A stretch of 64,000 nucleotides of DNA from Hormiphora californensis (Eukaryota; Ctenophora; Tentaculata; Cydippida; Pleurobrachiidae), in assembly GCA_020137815.1 (NCBI GenBank), contig CM035351.1, forward strand, positions 344,438 to 408,437, in the 5' to 3' direction. The stretch's first letter is position 1, and each line of letters opens with the position of its first letter. A program made the translations under genes and the position numbers. The notes under the pieces were generated by a model. That model made no database searches. It saw nothing but the letters and a program-made list of their open reading frames with translations, and was not told where the DNA came from. Shown here piece after piece: positions 32,816-44,143 of the stretch.

Positions 32816-35800
32816 CATATATTTGCAGGAGCTCGGTGATACCAGTCCCCCGGGTGTACATTGTGTTGTTAGAGGGCACACCCCACACGGAACCCTGCTG
32901 ACACCTGGTGGGGGGGGGGGGGGGTGAGGTTTAGTATTACGGTACTGACACCTAGCTGAGAGGTGAGGTTTAGTATGGTTACTGAGACCTGGCAGCTAGG
33001 GAAGGGAGGGGCACACATAACAGGTACTGACACAGACGCCAGGATACAAACTCACTAGGAAAAGAAAGGGTGTACCTGATGTAAGAGGCTGGTGTTTGAT
33101 TGCTCTATAAAATGTCATCCTCTTCCCACCCTCTCCTAATGTATAGGTCCTGCACACGAACCCATCGAACACTAAAGATTCCAGAATCTGCTTCACTTCT
33201 TCTTCCTCCAACTCCACCTGGTACACAACATGGTCAAATGGTTGTCAAGAGGCTGCCCTCTCCGAGTTCATGTGACATATGACAATCAAACGGGATGTAA
33301 ACTACACACGGTCAATAAAACTACATGACATATATCATATGGTTGGTAACATCTCAAACAGTATTGTAATGTAGAGGGGGCATGTGAAACTCTATACCCG
33401 GATGTGGTTCCTTATTTTGAGTTGAAAATAACTCGCTTATACATTGCATATTTAAATCGTTTAGAATTACATACTGTGAGCTGTCACTTTGATAAAATTA
33501 TCTAAATACTCATTCTATCACGAACTTAAATAGCTGTCATACCCTGACCCAGTGATGGATGAAGATGACATGATGCTAAATTCAATCTTTAACCCAAGAT
33601 TCAGTCAAATTCAATCATGTTTCTCAGTACTACCTTGCTGATTCCTAGTTGGCTGATAAAGTTCTTAACTTGCTTGATATCAACCATCATATTCCGTTGA
33701 GCCGCCATGGGATCGGAGTGAGTTACCTCCGCGTGGGAACGCTGTCTCTGAAGAGAGGTAAAGAAATAAAGACCAGACGTCATGTAAATAACTGACAAAA
33801 TTTAAATAGTTTACTAAGAGACAAGGGACATAAATATATGTTATTTCTCTAAAGAGTTATACATTACTCTTTAGAGAAAATTCAGTGCTACTTGAGAGAT
33901 GTCAGACGACCATTGGAGATCACAGTGCTTTAGTCAATACACAATTCATTTTAACGGCTGAAAACAGCTGTCTCAACCAGCAAGGGTGGTTGATTGGACA
34001 GCGAATAATCTTAGAAATTATGCAGTTGTTAAGAGAGAAACGAAGCGCTATTTCATTGGACGGTGATTGGATGAGAACCTCATCGTTAGGTTCTAACCGG
34101 CGGGGAGCGATAAGAGAGGGTCGAGCAAGGCATGGTTTGTCAATGGTGGGAAAGTCAATACTTCTAGTTCTACATGGCTTGATACCTCACTAGAAAACAC
34201 AGTACAATCCCCTACCTGTAGGTATGTGAGAGTTTGTCTCTCCTGTCCCTACCTGTAGGTATGTGAGAGTTTGTCTCCCCAAAATATCCACAAACTCCGT
34301 CTCGAAATCACTCTCACTGTACCAGGCACCCCCAGTAAGACTGCTGTCCGGTTTTGTATCAAATAACATGTAAACCTTCTTCTTTGAGTCGTTCACCGGC
34401 CGAACTGATTTGATTGTCTTCTTACTTTCCAAAACCTTTAGGACCTTGTTCAGCTGGGTGAGCTGTAGATTGGATTTGAACCGGATGTCTTTCACCCAAA
34501 TACCTGGAAAGGTGTTCAATGTTCAGTGTTCACTGTCGTCTGTCAAGGCTATGGGCCGTCCTAAACACATGGCTTTCACGTTTCCTTAATTAAAAAGGAC
34601 TCCAAGGAGATATGCCGTCACTTCAGAGATAGGTAGATGGGAGCTTACCTTTGTTACCGGCTTCTTCGATGATCTTGAAGACAATCTTCTCCTCCTGCCC
34701 CATGCCCTTTGTAGAGGCAGAGGTTGCAGGACCACCAGCCTTCAGCTGATAGATCAATATTGAACCCTGAAGTAATGAATTGAGTGTTGATATACAGGGC
34801 GTGAGTGGCCAATATCACTTGTTGATATTACTTATTGGTGAAATTAATGAGAGTGGAGAACACACCAACGAGATAGAGATGCTAAATGAGAAACTCTGAC
34901 AACGAAGAAACAGATTGGGGTGATGATCTAGCCCCAACAAACAGAGTGGGGTGATGAATGATGATTGAGGTGATCTAGCCCCAACTATATTACCTGAGTT
35001 TTCAGATCTATTTTCCCCGCAGTAAGTAGCTTATTAATCAGAGCCACCAACTTGTCTTTCGTTGTCTTCATCTGATGATGGAGGAATTTACTGTCAATAT
35101 AATGAAGAGGAAGATATGTCGAAATTCGACATACTTTTTATTAAACCTTGATCTACCAAACCCTCACATCATAAATGTGGGGTGATCCACCATCTCATCC
35201 AAATGATCCACACAACTGTCCGGACGTGAAGGCGGAGTGATCTGGTAAATTTGGTACGCTGTAGTGTACTTGTCAAAGTACGGCTAGCCAAAGCAGAGAT
35301 TACCTTGCGTGACCCTCTCTCACCGACGGGTTAGAACAAAAGAAATGAAGGAAGAGTCAAGATAGAACGAGAACGAGAAAGGGGCCGACTAAAAGAGGAA
35401 GTGAGAAACAGACAAGGAAGGGATGCTAGACAAGTTTATCCTAGTTCAGTTACCATAGTAACCAGTGAATTTTGAGATGGTTTGGTGAGTACAAAGAATT
35501 AATTTTTCTGTGTCAATGTTGGCGAGATTCACACTTAACATTCACACTTCGGGTAATTAAAATCACTTTTAATTCCCTTTTAATTATGGCTAAAAATCAA
35601 AATCATCTGTGGACGTTTTCTTGATTAAGTCTGAAATGTATATTTTCATTCGTCCATTTACTTGTTGTGGTTGAAAACACTAATTATTGTCCCCCGAAGC
35701 ACCTCAATTTCTGTTCTTTCCGCCTCTTGACCACGTCTTCAGGTGTAAGGACCTTGGGTACCCCCTTGGTCTCTACCAAACACGCGGACATGAGCCCACC

Positions 35801-38800
35801 GAGGAGCTGGAGGCAGCCCATTAGAAGAAGAGGAAAACCATTACTTGTCATCTGGGACAGGACCCCAAACATCATAGGGGCAAAGAATCCCCCAACTCGA
35901 CCAGTAGAACTGCCAATGCTAAAGATAAACCCGGCGTGTGAGGCAGGAGGAATCTCCCCAGTCCACAGGAACACTCCAGAATAGGGAATATCCAAGAAAA
36001 ACTTCCCAGCCAGAGATGCAATATTACTAACGGTCCAGTCCCCTAAAATTGGGGCGTGTACCAGGGCAGTGAACATGCAGCATGCCGCTATGAGAAATCC
36101 TGATACCATGGTCCACCTCCTTCCCATCGTGTATGCTAAATAAGTCCATGTCAGACCGGAGAGAACCTCAATAACCCCGTTAACTGTGTACCCAACATAG
36201 GGATCAGGGAGGATGTTCACCCACCCAAAGTTGAGAGCATTGTACCCCATTGAGCAGATCATCCAGAGGTAAAGAAGGGCCAGAGTTTCAGCCACCATGA
36301 CTTTGTTCCATGTAAGCGATTTATCTTCAATCTGGTCATCAATAGGGGGAGGAAGGATATTAATGTTGTCTATAAACTCAGGACCAGTTGGTCCGTCATT
36401 GATCCTAAAGAGAGTTTTTAAACACCGATTAGCCGAGTCTTGATCACCCCTGATTAGTTGCCACTGGGGTGACTCGGGGGCGGTTGCCATGGGAACCAGA
36501 AACACTGCTGACAGGATAGCAACAGCAACATGATAGTGTTGCCAGTGAGTCACAATTGCAGCTGCCATTGCGAACAGGGCCGATGATCCACCCTGAGCCA
36601 CCATCACCAGGGTATTGGCTGTGTTAGCGTGAGATGACGGGAAGAACTCTAGAAGGAGGAGGTAGTTTGCTGCGTAAGAGGGGTACATGGTAGCTCCCTG
36701 TAGGAACCGAACCGCTAAGAGGAGAGGGTAACTGAGCGGGTAGGTCAGACCCAGAAGGGAAGAGAGAACTAGGAGGACAGTCCATGTTAATGAGGACGGT
36801 TTCCGACCGAATCGGTCCAAGGTGTAGCTATTTATGAACAGTCCAGCTATACCGCCAATGAAGAAGACAGAGGATACCATGCTGACTGCAAATGGCTTAC
36901 AAACTATATCAAGATCGATTGCGAATGAGGTTTTTCCCTCGGCGGGCACCCAATTGAAGTCCATTCCCACTTCCCAGTTGCTCTGGTTGCAGGGATATAA
37001 CGGGTGATTTGTGGTGTTACTAATCATATCATCTTTACAACGGTCTGAGATGCAAATCCAAGACTCCGGTAGACGTCCTGAAATGTAAACCATTATTTTC
37101 TCCAGCAAATATTTCTTAGCAGTGTGAGCTACACCAGCAAATATGAGAGGGTGCAGGTATCTCACTATCTAAAAGAGGGCCTGGCGAACCTGCAAAGGTT
37201 GGATAGTAGATGATTAGGGCTTGTGTTAGGGACCACCCTGCAAGAGAGAGCACAAGCACCACCAACTTCCATTGCCTTTCCCTGTAGATCTTTCCAAGAA
37301 TCTCTTGAAATACATTATCAGTATCTACTGAGGTCCCCCAGTGGCCCCCAATCCAATCATTGTCAGTATCATCACCCTCAGATAAGAGTCTAGCTAATTG
37401 ATCCTTTTCCTTGTTTTGTTTGAACAAGGTAACCTTTTCCTTCATGAGCTAACGCCTAAAAATGGTTCAAATGGTTTAGAAACGTCTAATAGTGGAGATA
37501 TTTCTACCAAGGTCATCCCCCTACCAAGGGGGCCTACAAATTAAAATACGGTATGCAAACACCATCAAACACCACCAAAGGAGTCAGGATAAATTGAAGC
37601 AACTGAAGTTTATAGGTTTTCTATATCGCAGATCTGTAACAGCAGAAAGCAAAAAAGTGAATAAGCCGAGACAAAGTATATGCGATATAATGTACTTGAG
37701 ATGTTCTTCTCAAGAAGAAGAATGGTATAAACCTCAATTTGATAAGCTCCTGTGCCGGCGCTCCTACACAGCAGCTGTGGACCACAGGTAAGGAGCTGGC
37801 TCACAAGGGACTGGAGGATGATACATCCCTCCCTCGCAGGGCCGCTTTTTTAGACAATCCTGTTGTATGACACATATAACATAACAGGGATGAGGAAAAA
37901 ACAGAGAGCATAGAACCGTGTGGAGTGAGTGACCCCTGTGGTGATCTCACGTAGTTCAGAATTTGGTCAGGCATAGGCCATAGTAGACTCAGGATGTTAC
38001 AAAGTGAACAACTTTAAAACATCAGCCCTACACAGCTGATCCAGAGGAGCATAGAACCGGTTAAAAAACGTCTTTTTGGTCAGTATCCAACGATTCAACA
38101 AGGGTGCCACCCAACTAGCAGGTCAGTAATCCAATGATTCAACAAGGGTGCCACCCAACTAGCAGGTCAGTAATCCAATGATTCAACAAGGGTGCCACCC
38201 AACTAGCAGGTCAGTAATCCAATGATTCAACAAGGGTTCCACCCAACTAGCAGGTCAGTAATCCAATGATTCAACAAGGGTGCCACCCAACTAGCAGGTC
38301 AGTAATCCAATGATTCAACAAGGGTGCCACCCAACTAGCAGGTCAGTAATCCAATGATTCAACAAGGGTGCCACCCAACTAGCAGGTCAGTAATCCAATG
38401 ATTCAACAAGGGTGCCACCCAACTAGCAGGTCAGTAATCCAATGATTCAACAAGGGTGCCACCCAACTAGCAGGTCCAATGAATTACGACTCATTCTCAC
38501 ACACTGTTGTGCAGGTACACAACACATGTCTCATTATTTACCACGCATTTACCACGCATTATATTGGGTTATTAGAATGCTTTCGAAAGCGGGGGTAACG
38601 TAGTGTGATAGATGGGGAATGAAATTCTGGATTTAGTTTGGTTACGAATTCACCCCTATCATTGCTTGCACGGAGAGGGGTAATTTCATTACCAAAGTTT
38701 TAGCTGTCAGAGCATTGGCCTGACCCTATTCTTATTTCTCTCAAATAAGGAGCGCGTGTGAACTGTGTTCAGAATATTGGCCTGACAGAGTTTTAGTCAG

Positions 38801-39186
38801 ATACATATTCTTATCACATATATATTCGACACCCCACCCAATAGTTTTGCAATTATGCATCCACATTATTGAGCAACTCGTATTATATGCGTCAACGTCT
38901 GGCTAGACACCGGAGCGAATAAGTTATATATTTTCTTTGCATTTTAAATTACCCCCCCCCCCCCCCCCCCCCCGGAGTAACTGCCCCCAGAATAGCCTAC
39001 CTTTTATTTTAGCAGGTTATCAGTGATCCCCCCACCCCCAGAATAAACTACCTTTTGTTTCAGTAGGTTTTCAGTGACTCCCCCACCCCCAGAATAACCT
39101 ACCTTTTGTTTCAGCAGGTTATCAGTGACTCCCTCTGGGTGCTCCTGAAGCAGCGACAGCAGCTGTTCTTCCTCCTTACTAGACAT
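32795..39186 (-). CDS. POLR3F: RNA polymerase III subunit RPC6 (RPC39)
   Basis: Seven exons join in phase: 39186-39103, 35071-34994, 34766-34649, 34503-34253, 33747-33634, 33217-33076 and 32904-32795. The product is 298 residues (human 316). Tandem winged-helix domains occupy the first half. Conserved blocks include EEAGNKGIWVKDIRFKSNL, SKKKVYMLFDTKPD, GGAWYSESDFETEFVD and QLGISK. The C-terminal cysteine cluster is PCGVCPL...C...SPSSCKYM, ending KEWLEF. RPC6 belongs to the RPC3-RPC6-RPC7 trimer that opens promoter DNA with TFIIIB. Exon 1 (EEQLLSLLQEHPEGVTDNLL) matches the first winged helix and lies 4 kb upstream, beyond an SLC22-like gene on the same strand. That link rests on homology and phase only. 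Confidence 0.9.
34204..34276. repeat. 37-bp tandem duplication across the donor of POLR3F exon 4
   Basis: On the minus strand, GAGACAAACTCTCACATACC TACAG|GTAGGG occurs twice. The first copy (donor after 34253) keeps the frame into exon 5. The second (donor after 34216) would add 37 bases and shift the frame. Confidence 0.82.
35684..37445 (-). CDS. SLC22-like organic ion transporter (major facilitator superfamily)
   Basis: Exons 37445-37166 and 37077-35684 join in phase 1 (donor A|GTGAGA, acceptor ATTTCAG|GA) to give 557 residues. It has 12 predicted membrane segments. A long cysteine-containing extracellular loop follows TM1 (CISDRCKDDM...CNQSNW). The MFS signature DRFGRKP follows TM2, GRRWT lies near TM8, and VETKG follows the last segment. 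These are the marks of the SLC22 organic cation/anion/carnitine family at the plasma membrane. Substrate cannot be told from sequence by eye. The gene lies wholly inside the 4-kb first intron of POLR3F, same strand. Confidence 0.88.
37446..39000. other. Rest of POLR3F intron 1 upstream of the SLC22-like gene
   Basis: Contains presumed promoter sequence for the SLC22-like gene, the 44-bp minisatellite at 38086-38477 and a poly-C run near 38953. No other gene is seen. Confidence 0.5.
38086..38477. repeat. 44-bp minisatellite, about nine copies
   Basis: Near-identical head-to-tail units containing ccaatgattcaacaagggtg and ccacccaactagcaggtcag. The copies are almost free of substitutions, which points to recent expansion. 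There are no spacers, so it is not a CRISPR array. Confidence 0.93.
39001..39155. repeat. 51-bp tandem repeat spanning the donor of POLR3F exon 1
   Basis: Three copies. Each carries the end of exon 1 (ACTGATAACCTGCTGAAACA or variant), the donor AAAAG|GTAG and a TTCTGGGGGTGGGGG tail. Donor 1 is after 39103. Use of donor 2 would add 17 in-frame residues (VGYSGGGGVTENLLKQK). The third copy has a TAA in that frame. Confidence 0.82.
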
Positions 39187-39456
39187 GTTAACCTCAGAAA
39201 TAGGAAACCTCTTGTCTTTTACATCTCTTCAGCCGTGTGTGTCATTATCTATAGTTAAAAGTGGTATTTAGCAGTGGTTATTCAGTCAGTTAACAGTTAT
39301 CCAGTCAGAATGACGGAGTGCTCTCGTATTGATTGAGTTGTTCAGACGATTAACAAACGCGTAGGGTTTCGATGGCACGGAAAGGCAAATGGTGAATTAC
39401 ACACAGACAAATGCACATGAATTACACACTAATATTCAACTAAATTGTCCTATACT

Positions 39457-40651
39457 CTACCCCATGGCTTCCTTCTCCTTGTTAATCTGGGTGGCCATTT
39501 TGAAGGATCTAAACAATTTGGCCTGTATCAGGGTGGGAGAATTCTTCAGGGGCGGTTCCGGTGTTCGGGCTCTCCGGGTCCGGTCTGTTCCAGGCATGGG
39601 TACCAATCTAAAGGCATTGGACGCTCTGCTGATGACACTATTAGAAAATGATCCTCTCCCTCGAACCCTCACCAGCCTGGAGAGGTCCTCAATTCGTGAG
39701 AAGTAGATGAGAGGGTTGGCCGCTGCGTTCATCGCAACAGATAACCGAGATACAAATATCTGGAGGTAAATAGCGACATCACCCCTCAGCCACGTGATTG
39801 GATTTAGTTTCCTGCCCAACAGGACACTGTACAGCACCCAACATGGCATGTTAAACACCGCATATACCAGGGTCATTATCAGTATTGTTCCCGTGGCTTG
39901 CCGTGTTTTTATCGCCCTGTCAGTCATCACCGCCGCTGCTCCAAGAGCCCCACCGGGAAGGGATGCCTGGCCACCAGGCCGGAATCGGGGTGCTAGCCGG
40001 CGCCGTGTCCTGTCTGATTGTATCAGGGTTACTATGGAGATGATGGATGAGAGGAACGACAACTACACCGGGTACCAGCCAGGGTAGGACAATAGTGGCG
40101 TAGGTCAGGGCATACCAGGTGTTAGTAGCCCTCACAAAACTCAGCTCATTAATCCCCCAAGAACACTGTCCGAAATGGTGAGAGTAGTGGTAGCCCAGGG
40201 GACTGAAGAAAATGGGTGTACCCGCTAGAGCCAGATTTACCACAAAATACACAAATGCTGGAATCATAAAGTACCGTGTCCGGGACTTCCTAAAAGGGAA
40301 CAGCATGGAGATACACCGGGCCAGTCCTAGCAGGGCGATCAGGAACACAGACATCCTGGAGGTCACATTAAAGAGAAACCCGGATAGAAAACAAATGACG
40401 TTGTTACCAAGGAACATTGCTTTTTTAATGTTCATCATGCTGACTGCGGAGGGGAAGGAGGCGCAGAGAGTGACAATATCTGTTATCACTATTAGCAGGT
40501 AGAACCTGCTGGAAAGCTGTTCTATTGTCCGGTGAAAGTAGGGGATTGTTACGATGTTCAGGGTAGATCCAATAACAACGCTAGCCATTTCAACTACACC
40601 AAACAGGTAATCCACCATTTCGGTCTTGGTACCGTCCTCTGTTTCGTTCAT
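39457..40651 (-). CDS. Class A (rhodopsin-like) G-protein-coupled receptor with one frame break
   Basis: The frame starts at ATG 40651 and encodes TM1 to TM5. TM1 has GSTLNIV, TM2 ITDIVTL, and TM3 a conserved Cys and LARCISM in place of DRY. It shifts by one base (one extra base) between about 40063 and 40010 within TM5. A second frame then runs to TAA at 39457. This carries TM6 (FNMPCW in place of CWxP), TM7 (NAAANPLIYF, the NPxxY motif) and a basic tail. Both parts are intact except for the break, so an assembly indel or a recent lesion are the main options. The joined length is about 395 residues. The ligand is unknown. Repeats of an acceptor-like CTCTCTCCAG lie just upstream, so a 5'UTR intron is likely. 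Confidence 0.8.
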
Positions 40652-40659
40652 AGCTGGTA

Positions 40660-40800
40660 ACTGGAGAGAGGGTTAGGTTTAATGTACTGAGAGAGGTACT
40701 GGAGAGAGGTTAGGTTTAATGTACTGAGAGAGGAGAGGTTAGGTTTAATGTACTGAGAGAGGAGAGATAAGGTTTAATGTACTGGGGAGAGGCTTTACTT
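40660..40800. repeat. Tandem repeat upstream of the GPCR start
   Basis: Four copies of a 33-38 bp unit containing gagaggttaggtttaatgta and ctgagagag. On the minus strand each ends in CTCTCCAG-like acceptor sequence; the copy next to the ATG is followed by TTACCAGCTATG. Confidence 0.7.
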
Positions 40801-41765
40801 GATGTTTGAATTAATTAAGGGCCATAGCAATTAGAAATGGATGGATATGCGAGAGAGGGTCAAGCAAGAGTCAGGCAAGAGTACTGAGTAGAATGGATGG
40901 AGGAATGGTGTAAAATAGGGCAGGATATCTCTAGAACAGATCCATGTGGCAATCAAATCAAGCCAGCGGGGGTCGGCAAAACAAAATTGTTTGCTTTTGG
41001 GGTCAAGTTGGTGGCCATGATACTGTCTACCAGAGGGAGGAAGATTATCAAACTTGTAGCTGATTCTACTAGAATCAATAAGATATTTTATTGTTTCGAT
41101 TCTCTACCTGATCTGCACTGCTATTGAGACAGAGAAATATTCTAAAGCAGCATTAAACCAAGGGCTCCTCAAGCTGCACGCATGGGATGCTTTCAATCCA
41201 AAATATTTTTAAAGGCTCTATAATAGTGGAAACAGCTTTGCTGACGACAGACGCTAACGAAACCAAGGGACACCATCTGTTCTTTTTCACGCATGTGATT
41301 GTGATAAGCAGTTTGAAAGTCACCGCGTCACACCGCTCAAAAGAGCTTGGTAGAACGTCGGCTTAGTATCACCAACCAACCAACAGCTTTGCTTTTTCAT
41401 ATTTTATGAGAAATTCTCGTCACATCTACGAGTACGTCGTCCAGTATACACATTATGGGAGAGATGCTAGGGGTATGTATGTACTCGCACAATTCATAAT
41501 AATATCAGCATTTGGATTTTGGTCACACTAATTAATCAGAGATCAAGCACGATATTATGAGTGTAATCATATGAGGTGAACATTAGTACAACATGACATA
41601 CTAATTGATCATACTAATTGACAGGAATATTAGAGTCTAATTTAGACGGGCCACCCAGGGAGACAATATAATGGAAACTGACAGCGTTTTGAACTAATCT
41701 ACCTGCTTGCAAGTTATAGCCATCCAATTTGAGACATGAACACTCTAACGCAACGCGCTACTGTT

Positions 41766-41854
<89 letters not shown>

Positions 41855-42963
41855 AAGAAAGAGAGAAGAGAGCGTATAAATGAAGAATGACAACTCGATG
41901 ATTGAAAGATGGTGCAGTTGGTGCAATTTAAAGTGTGAACATCAACTGTGTACCCACCCACCCAGCTTCTCTGAGCCCAGCTTCTCTGAGCCCCTTCAAT
42001 TGCGCTAAAGCAATTTCATTAAAACATGGCTAACTGCGTATATTGTTGACACCTTAACAATGTAACTGAGGAAGAGAGTGCGAGAGAAGGGGCATACGTT
42101 GAATGAATCAAGAGAGAAGGAGAGAGACCGTGACTGCTTCTAATATCAAAAATAGCGCTCATTGCCCCCAAAGATAAATCGCACTTACCAACAGATAGAT
42201 CCATGATACTACTGATAGATCATATATCGGCATGTCCGCTCTGACGTCAGACAGATCCTGTCACCTCAACCAATAATCAGGGAGGTAGTAAAATCTTTGA
42301 TTTTCACATCCTCCTCCCATGAAAGATCCCCCTCCTGTCAATCCCCCAGGAAGGACTTCAGGGCAGACAATTCAGCGCAGCAGGTAGAGCTCTATTGTAG
42401 AGGTCATCGATCATCATGGTGCTAAAAATGGGGATTACGTTTTGAGGTTTTGGGTAATTAAATTTTGATTGGAACTGGAGGGGTTCACCAGTCAACAGGA
42501 GAGGGTCGGACAGATTAGGGGAGTCTGTTAAATTGGTGGTGAGAGCTATTATTTGTTGCGTTTTGACGTCATTTGACAACTGACGAAAAGTCTTTTATCT
42601 GTAATCTATAACTACGTCAGATAAATCCCATGGGTAATGTAAAGTCACGTATGAGGGCACTAAGATAAAATAAAATAGCAAAATACACAATAAAAATGTA
42701 CAAATTATAACCAGTCAGATTAAGAACAATCCATGTTCTATCTATCTACGGAGTGCCTGGGCTTGCCAACGGCAATCCATGTTGAACTCATGACTAGTGC
42801 ATTCAAGCGTCTGTCCAGGGGGATTGCAGGGGCCTATGCTCCAGTATCATGACGATTGTTAATGTTTCATCTCTCTCTCACACCACTCCCCGGCCTACAA
42901 CACGTGTTCTCCAATGATATAACGATGTCAGATACACCCACCCACTTCAGAGTTACCCACAAT
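40801..42963. other. Intergenic region between the POLE4-like gene and the GPCR
   Basis: A pure GA tract lies at 41768-41850. A possible tiny 5' exon (ATG GAT CTA TCT GTT G|GTAAGTG, about 42187-42202, minus strand) does not join in frame to the GPCR. Nothing else is recognised. Confidence 0.45.
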
Positions 42964-43638
42964 TCAGATCATATCCTCGAGAAACTCCATGGTACCCATG
43001 GTAGTAACGCACAGATCTATATCATCCTTCTTAATAGTCTTCCTCTTGTTTCTAACCGCCACCCTGGCAGCAGCCGTTGCTAGGGTCTTCACAAATAACT
43101 CTGTTGCGAACGCCATGGTAACCACGGCATCATTCTTAACCATTACAGTCTCCGGATCAAACCTCATAATCTTCTTTATCTTTGAGACGGGTAACTGGGA
43201 GACAAGACGAACTCGCTTGTTGCCAGTGGTTACCGGTGGAGCGTTCTCCTTATCATCCAGTGAAGCAGGTATCGGGTTAATGGATGAGATATCGGGATCA
43301 TAGGAAACTATTGCAGTGTCCCCCTGGGCGCATGGTATCTCATCGTCTCCTAGCAACCCAGCATCGTCTCCTAGCAACCCAGCATCCACACTTTCCATTC
43401 CCTCATCTACTACTGGGGTAACATTCTCCCCCGCCTCATCCTGGTCAACATCCTGGTCAGGCTGATTATAATCAAAGGCATCCTCTATCTCTTCCTCCAT
43501 ATCACGTTCTACTGCCCCCGCCTCCAGGGCCCTGTCAATTGTGTCTAAGGTACGGGGCTGGCTCACCGCATCTGTCAGAACTGCCTGGGAGGTCTCTCCT
43601 AGGGCGTCTACCAATAGGGACTGGGAGGACATGGACAT
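42964..43638 (-). CDS. Histone-fold protein of the POLE4/CHRAC1 type
   Basis: A single open frame of 224 residues from the preferred ATG at 43638; another ATG at 43650 would add four. In the duplicated copy at 45.8 kb the upstream ATG is out of frame and only the inner one is kept. The last 85 or so residues form a histone fold of the NF-YC/POLE4 class: QLPVSKIKKIMRFDPETVMV, then FATELFVKTLA and the typical KRKTIKKDDIDLCV. The first 140 residues are acidic and disordered, much longer than in vertebrate POLE4. Expected role: small subunit of DNA polymerase epsilon or of the CHRAC remodeller. An exact 18-bp coding duplication gives AGLLGDDAGLLGDD. No intron is seen. Confidence 0.75.
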   Translation of the reverse strand: MSMSSQSLLVDALGETSQAVLTDAVSQPRTLDTIDRALEAGAVERDMEEEIEDAFDYNQPDQDVDQDEAGENVTPVVDEGMESVDAGLLGDDAGLLGDDEIPCAQGDTAIVSYDPDISSINPIPASLDDKENAPPVTTGNKRVRLVSQLPVSKIKKIMRFDPETVMVKNDAVVTMAFATELFVKTLATAAARVAVRNKRKTIKKDDIDLCVTTMGTMEFLEDMI

Positions 43639-44143
43639 GCTATTATACATGTGAGGGGGAGGGGGGATTATACAGGAGTATGGGGGAAGTTGAACATGGG
43701 AGAGACATTTACTTCATAGACATGAATCATGTCATGATAGATGATTCAAGAGAGAGAACTGTAATTGTATGAACTAAAATAGGTAGACGGGGAAGCCAGG
43801 GCGGGTGGTTAAGAAACAGAGAGAAATATAATTGTGCAAGAATTCAAGTAATTTACAAAGCATATATTTTACAGCACACAGTACACACACACATTTCACC
43901 ATCAATATGAGAGAGGGTCAGTTTCACAGTGAATTTTAGGGGTCAACCAGCATTTGGGACAGAAATTGTGAGCGGGGCTATTCCTGACCGCCCGTAGGAC
44001 TATCCCTTGGCCCGTTAGCGACAGTATACAGTCTTTCATAATCCACAACACACAAATAAATTGTCAATGTCTACCGATCACTGTCTGGCAGTGCCGATCT
44101 GAGAATCAAAACGGGACCAGACAGATGAAACACACAGCAGTGT

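Noticed and set aside
38086-38477. Regular repeats resembling a CRISPR array
   Set aside because: Units are contiguous without variable spacers and the context is eukaryotic; it is a minisatellite.
42187-42202. Tiny ATG exon with a GTAAGT donor upstream of the GPCR
   Set aside because: Does not join in frame to the GPCR; at most a 5'UTR or chance site.
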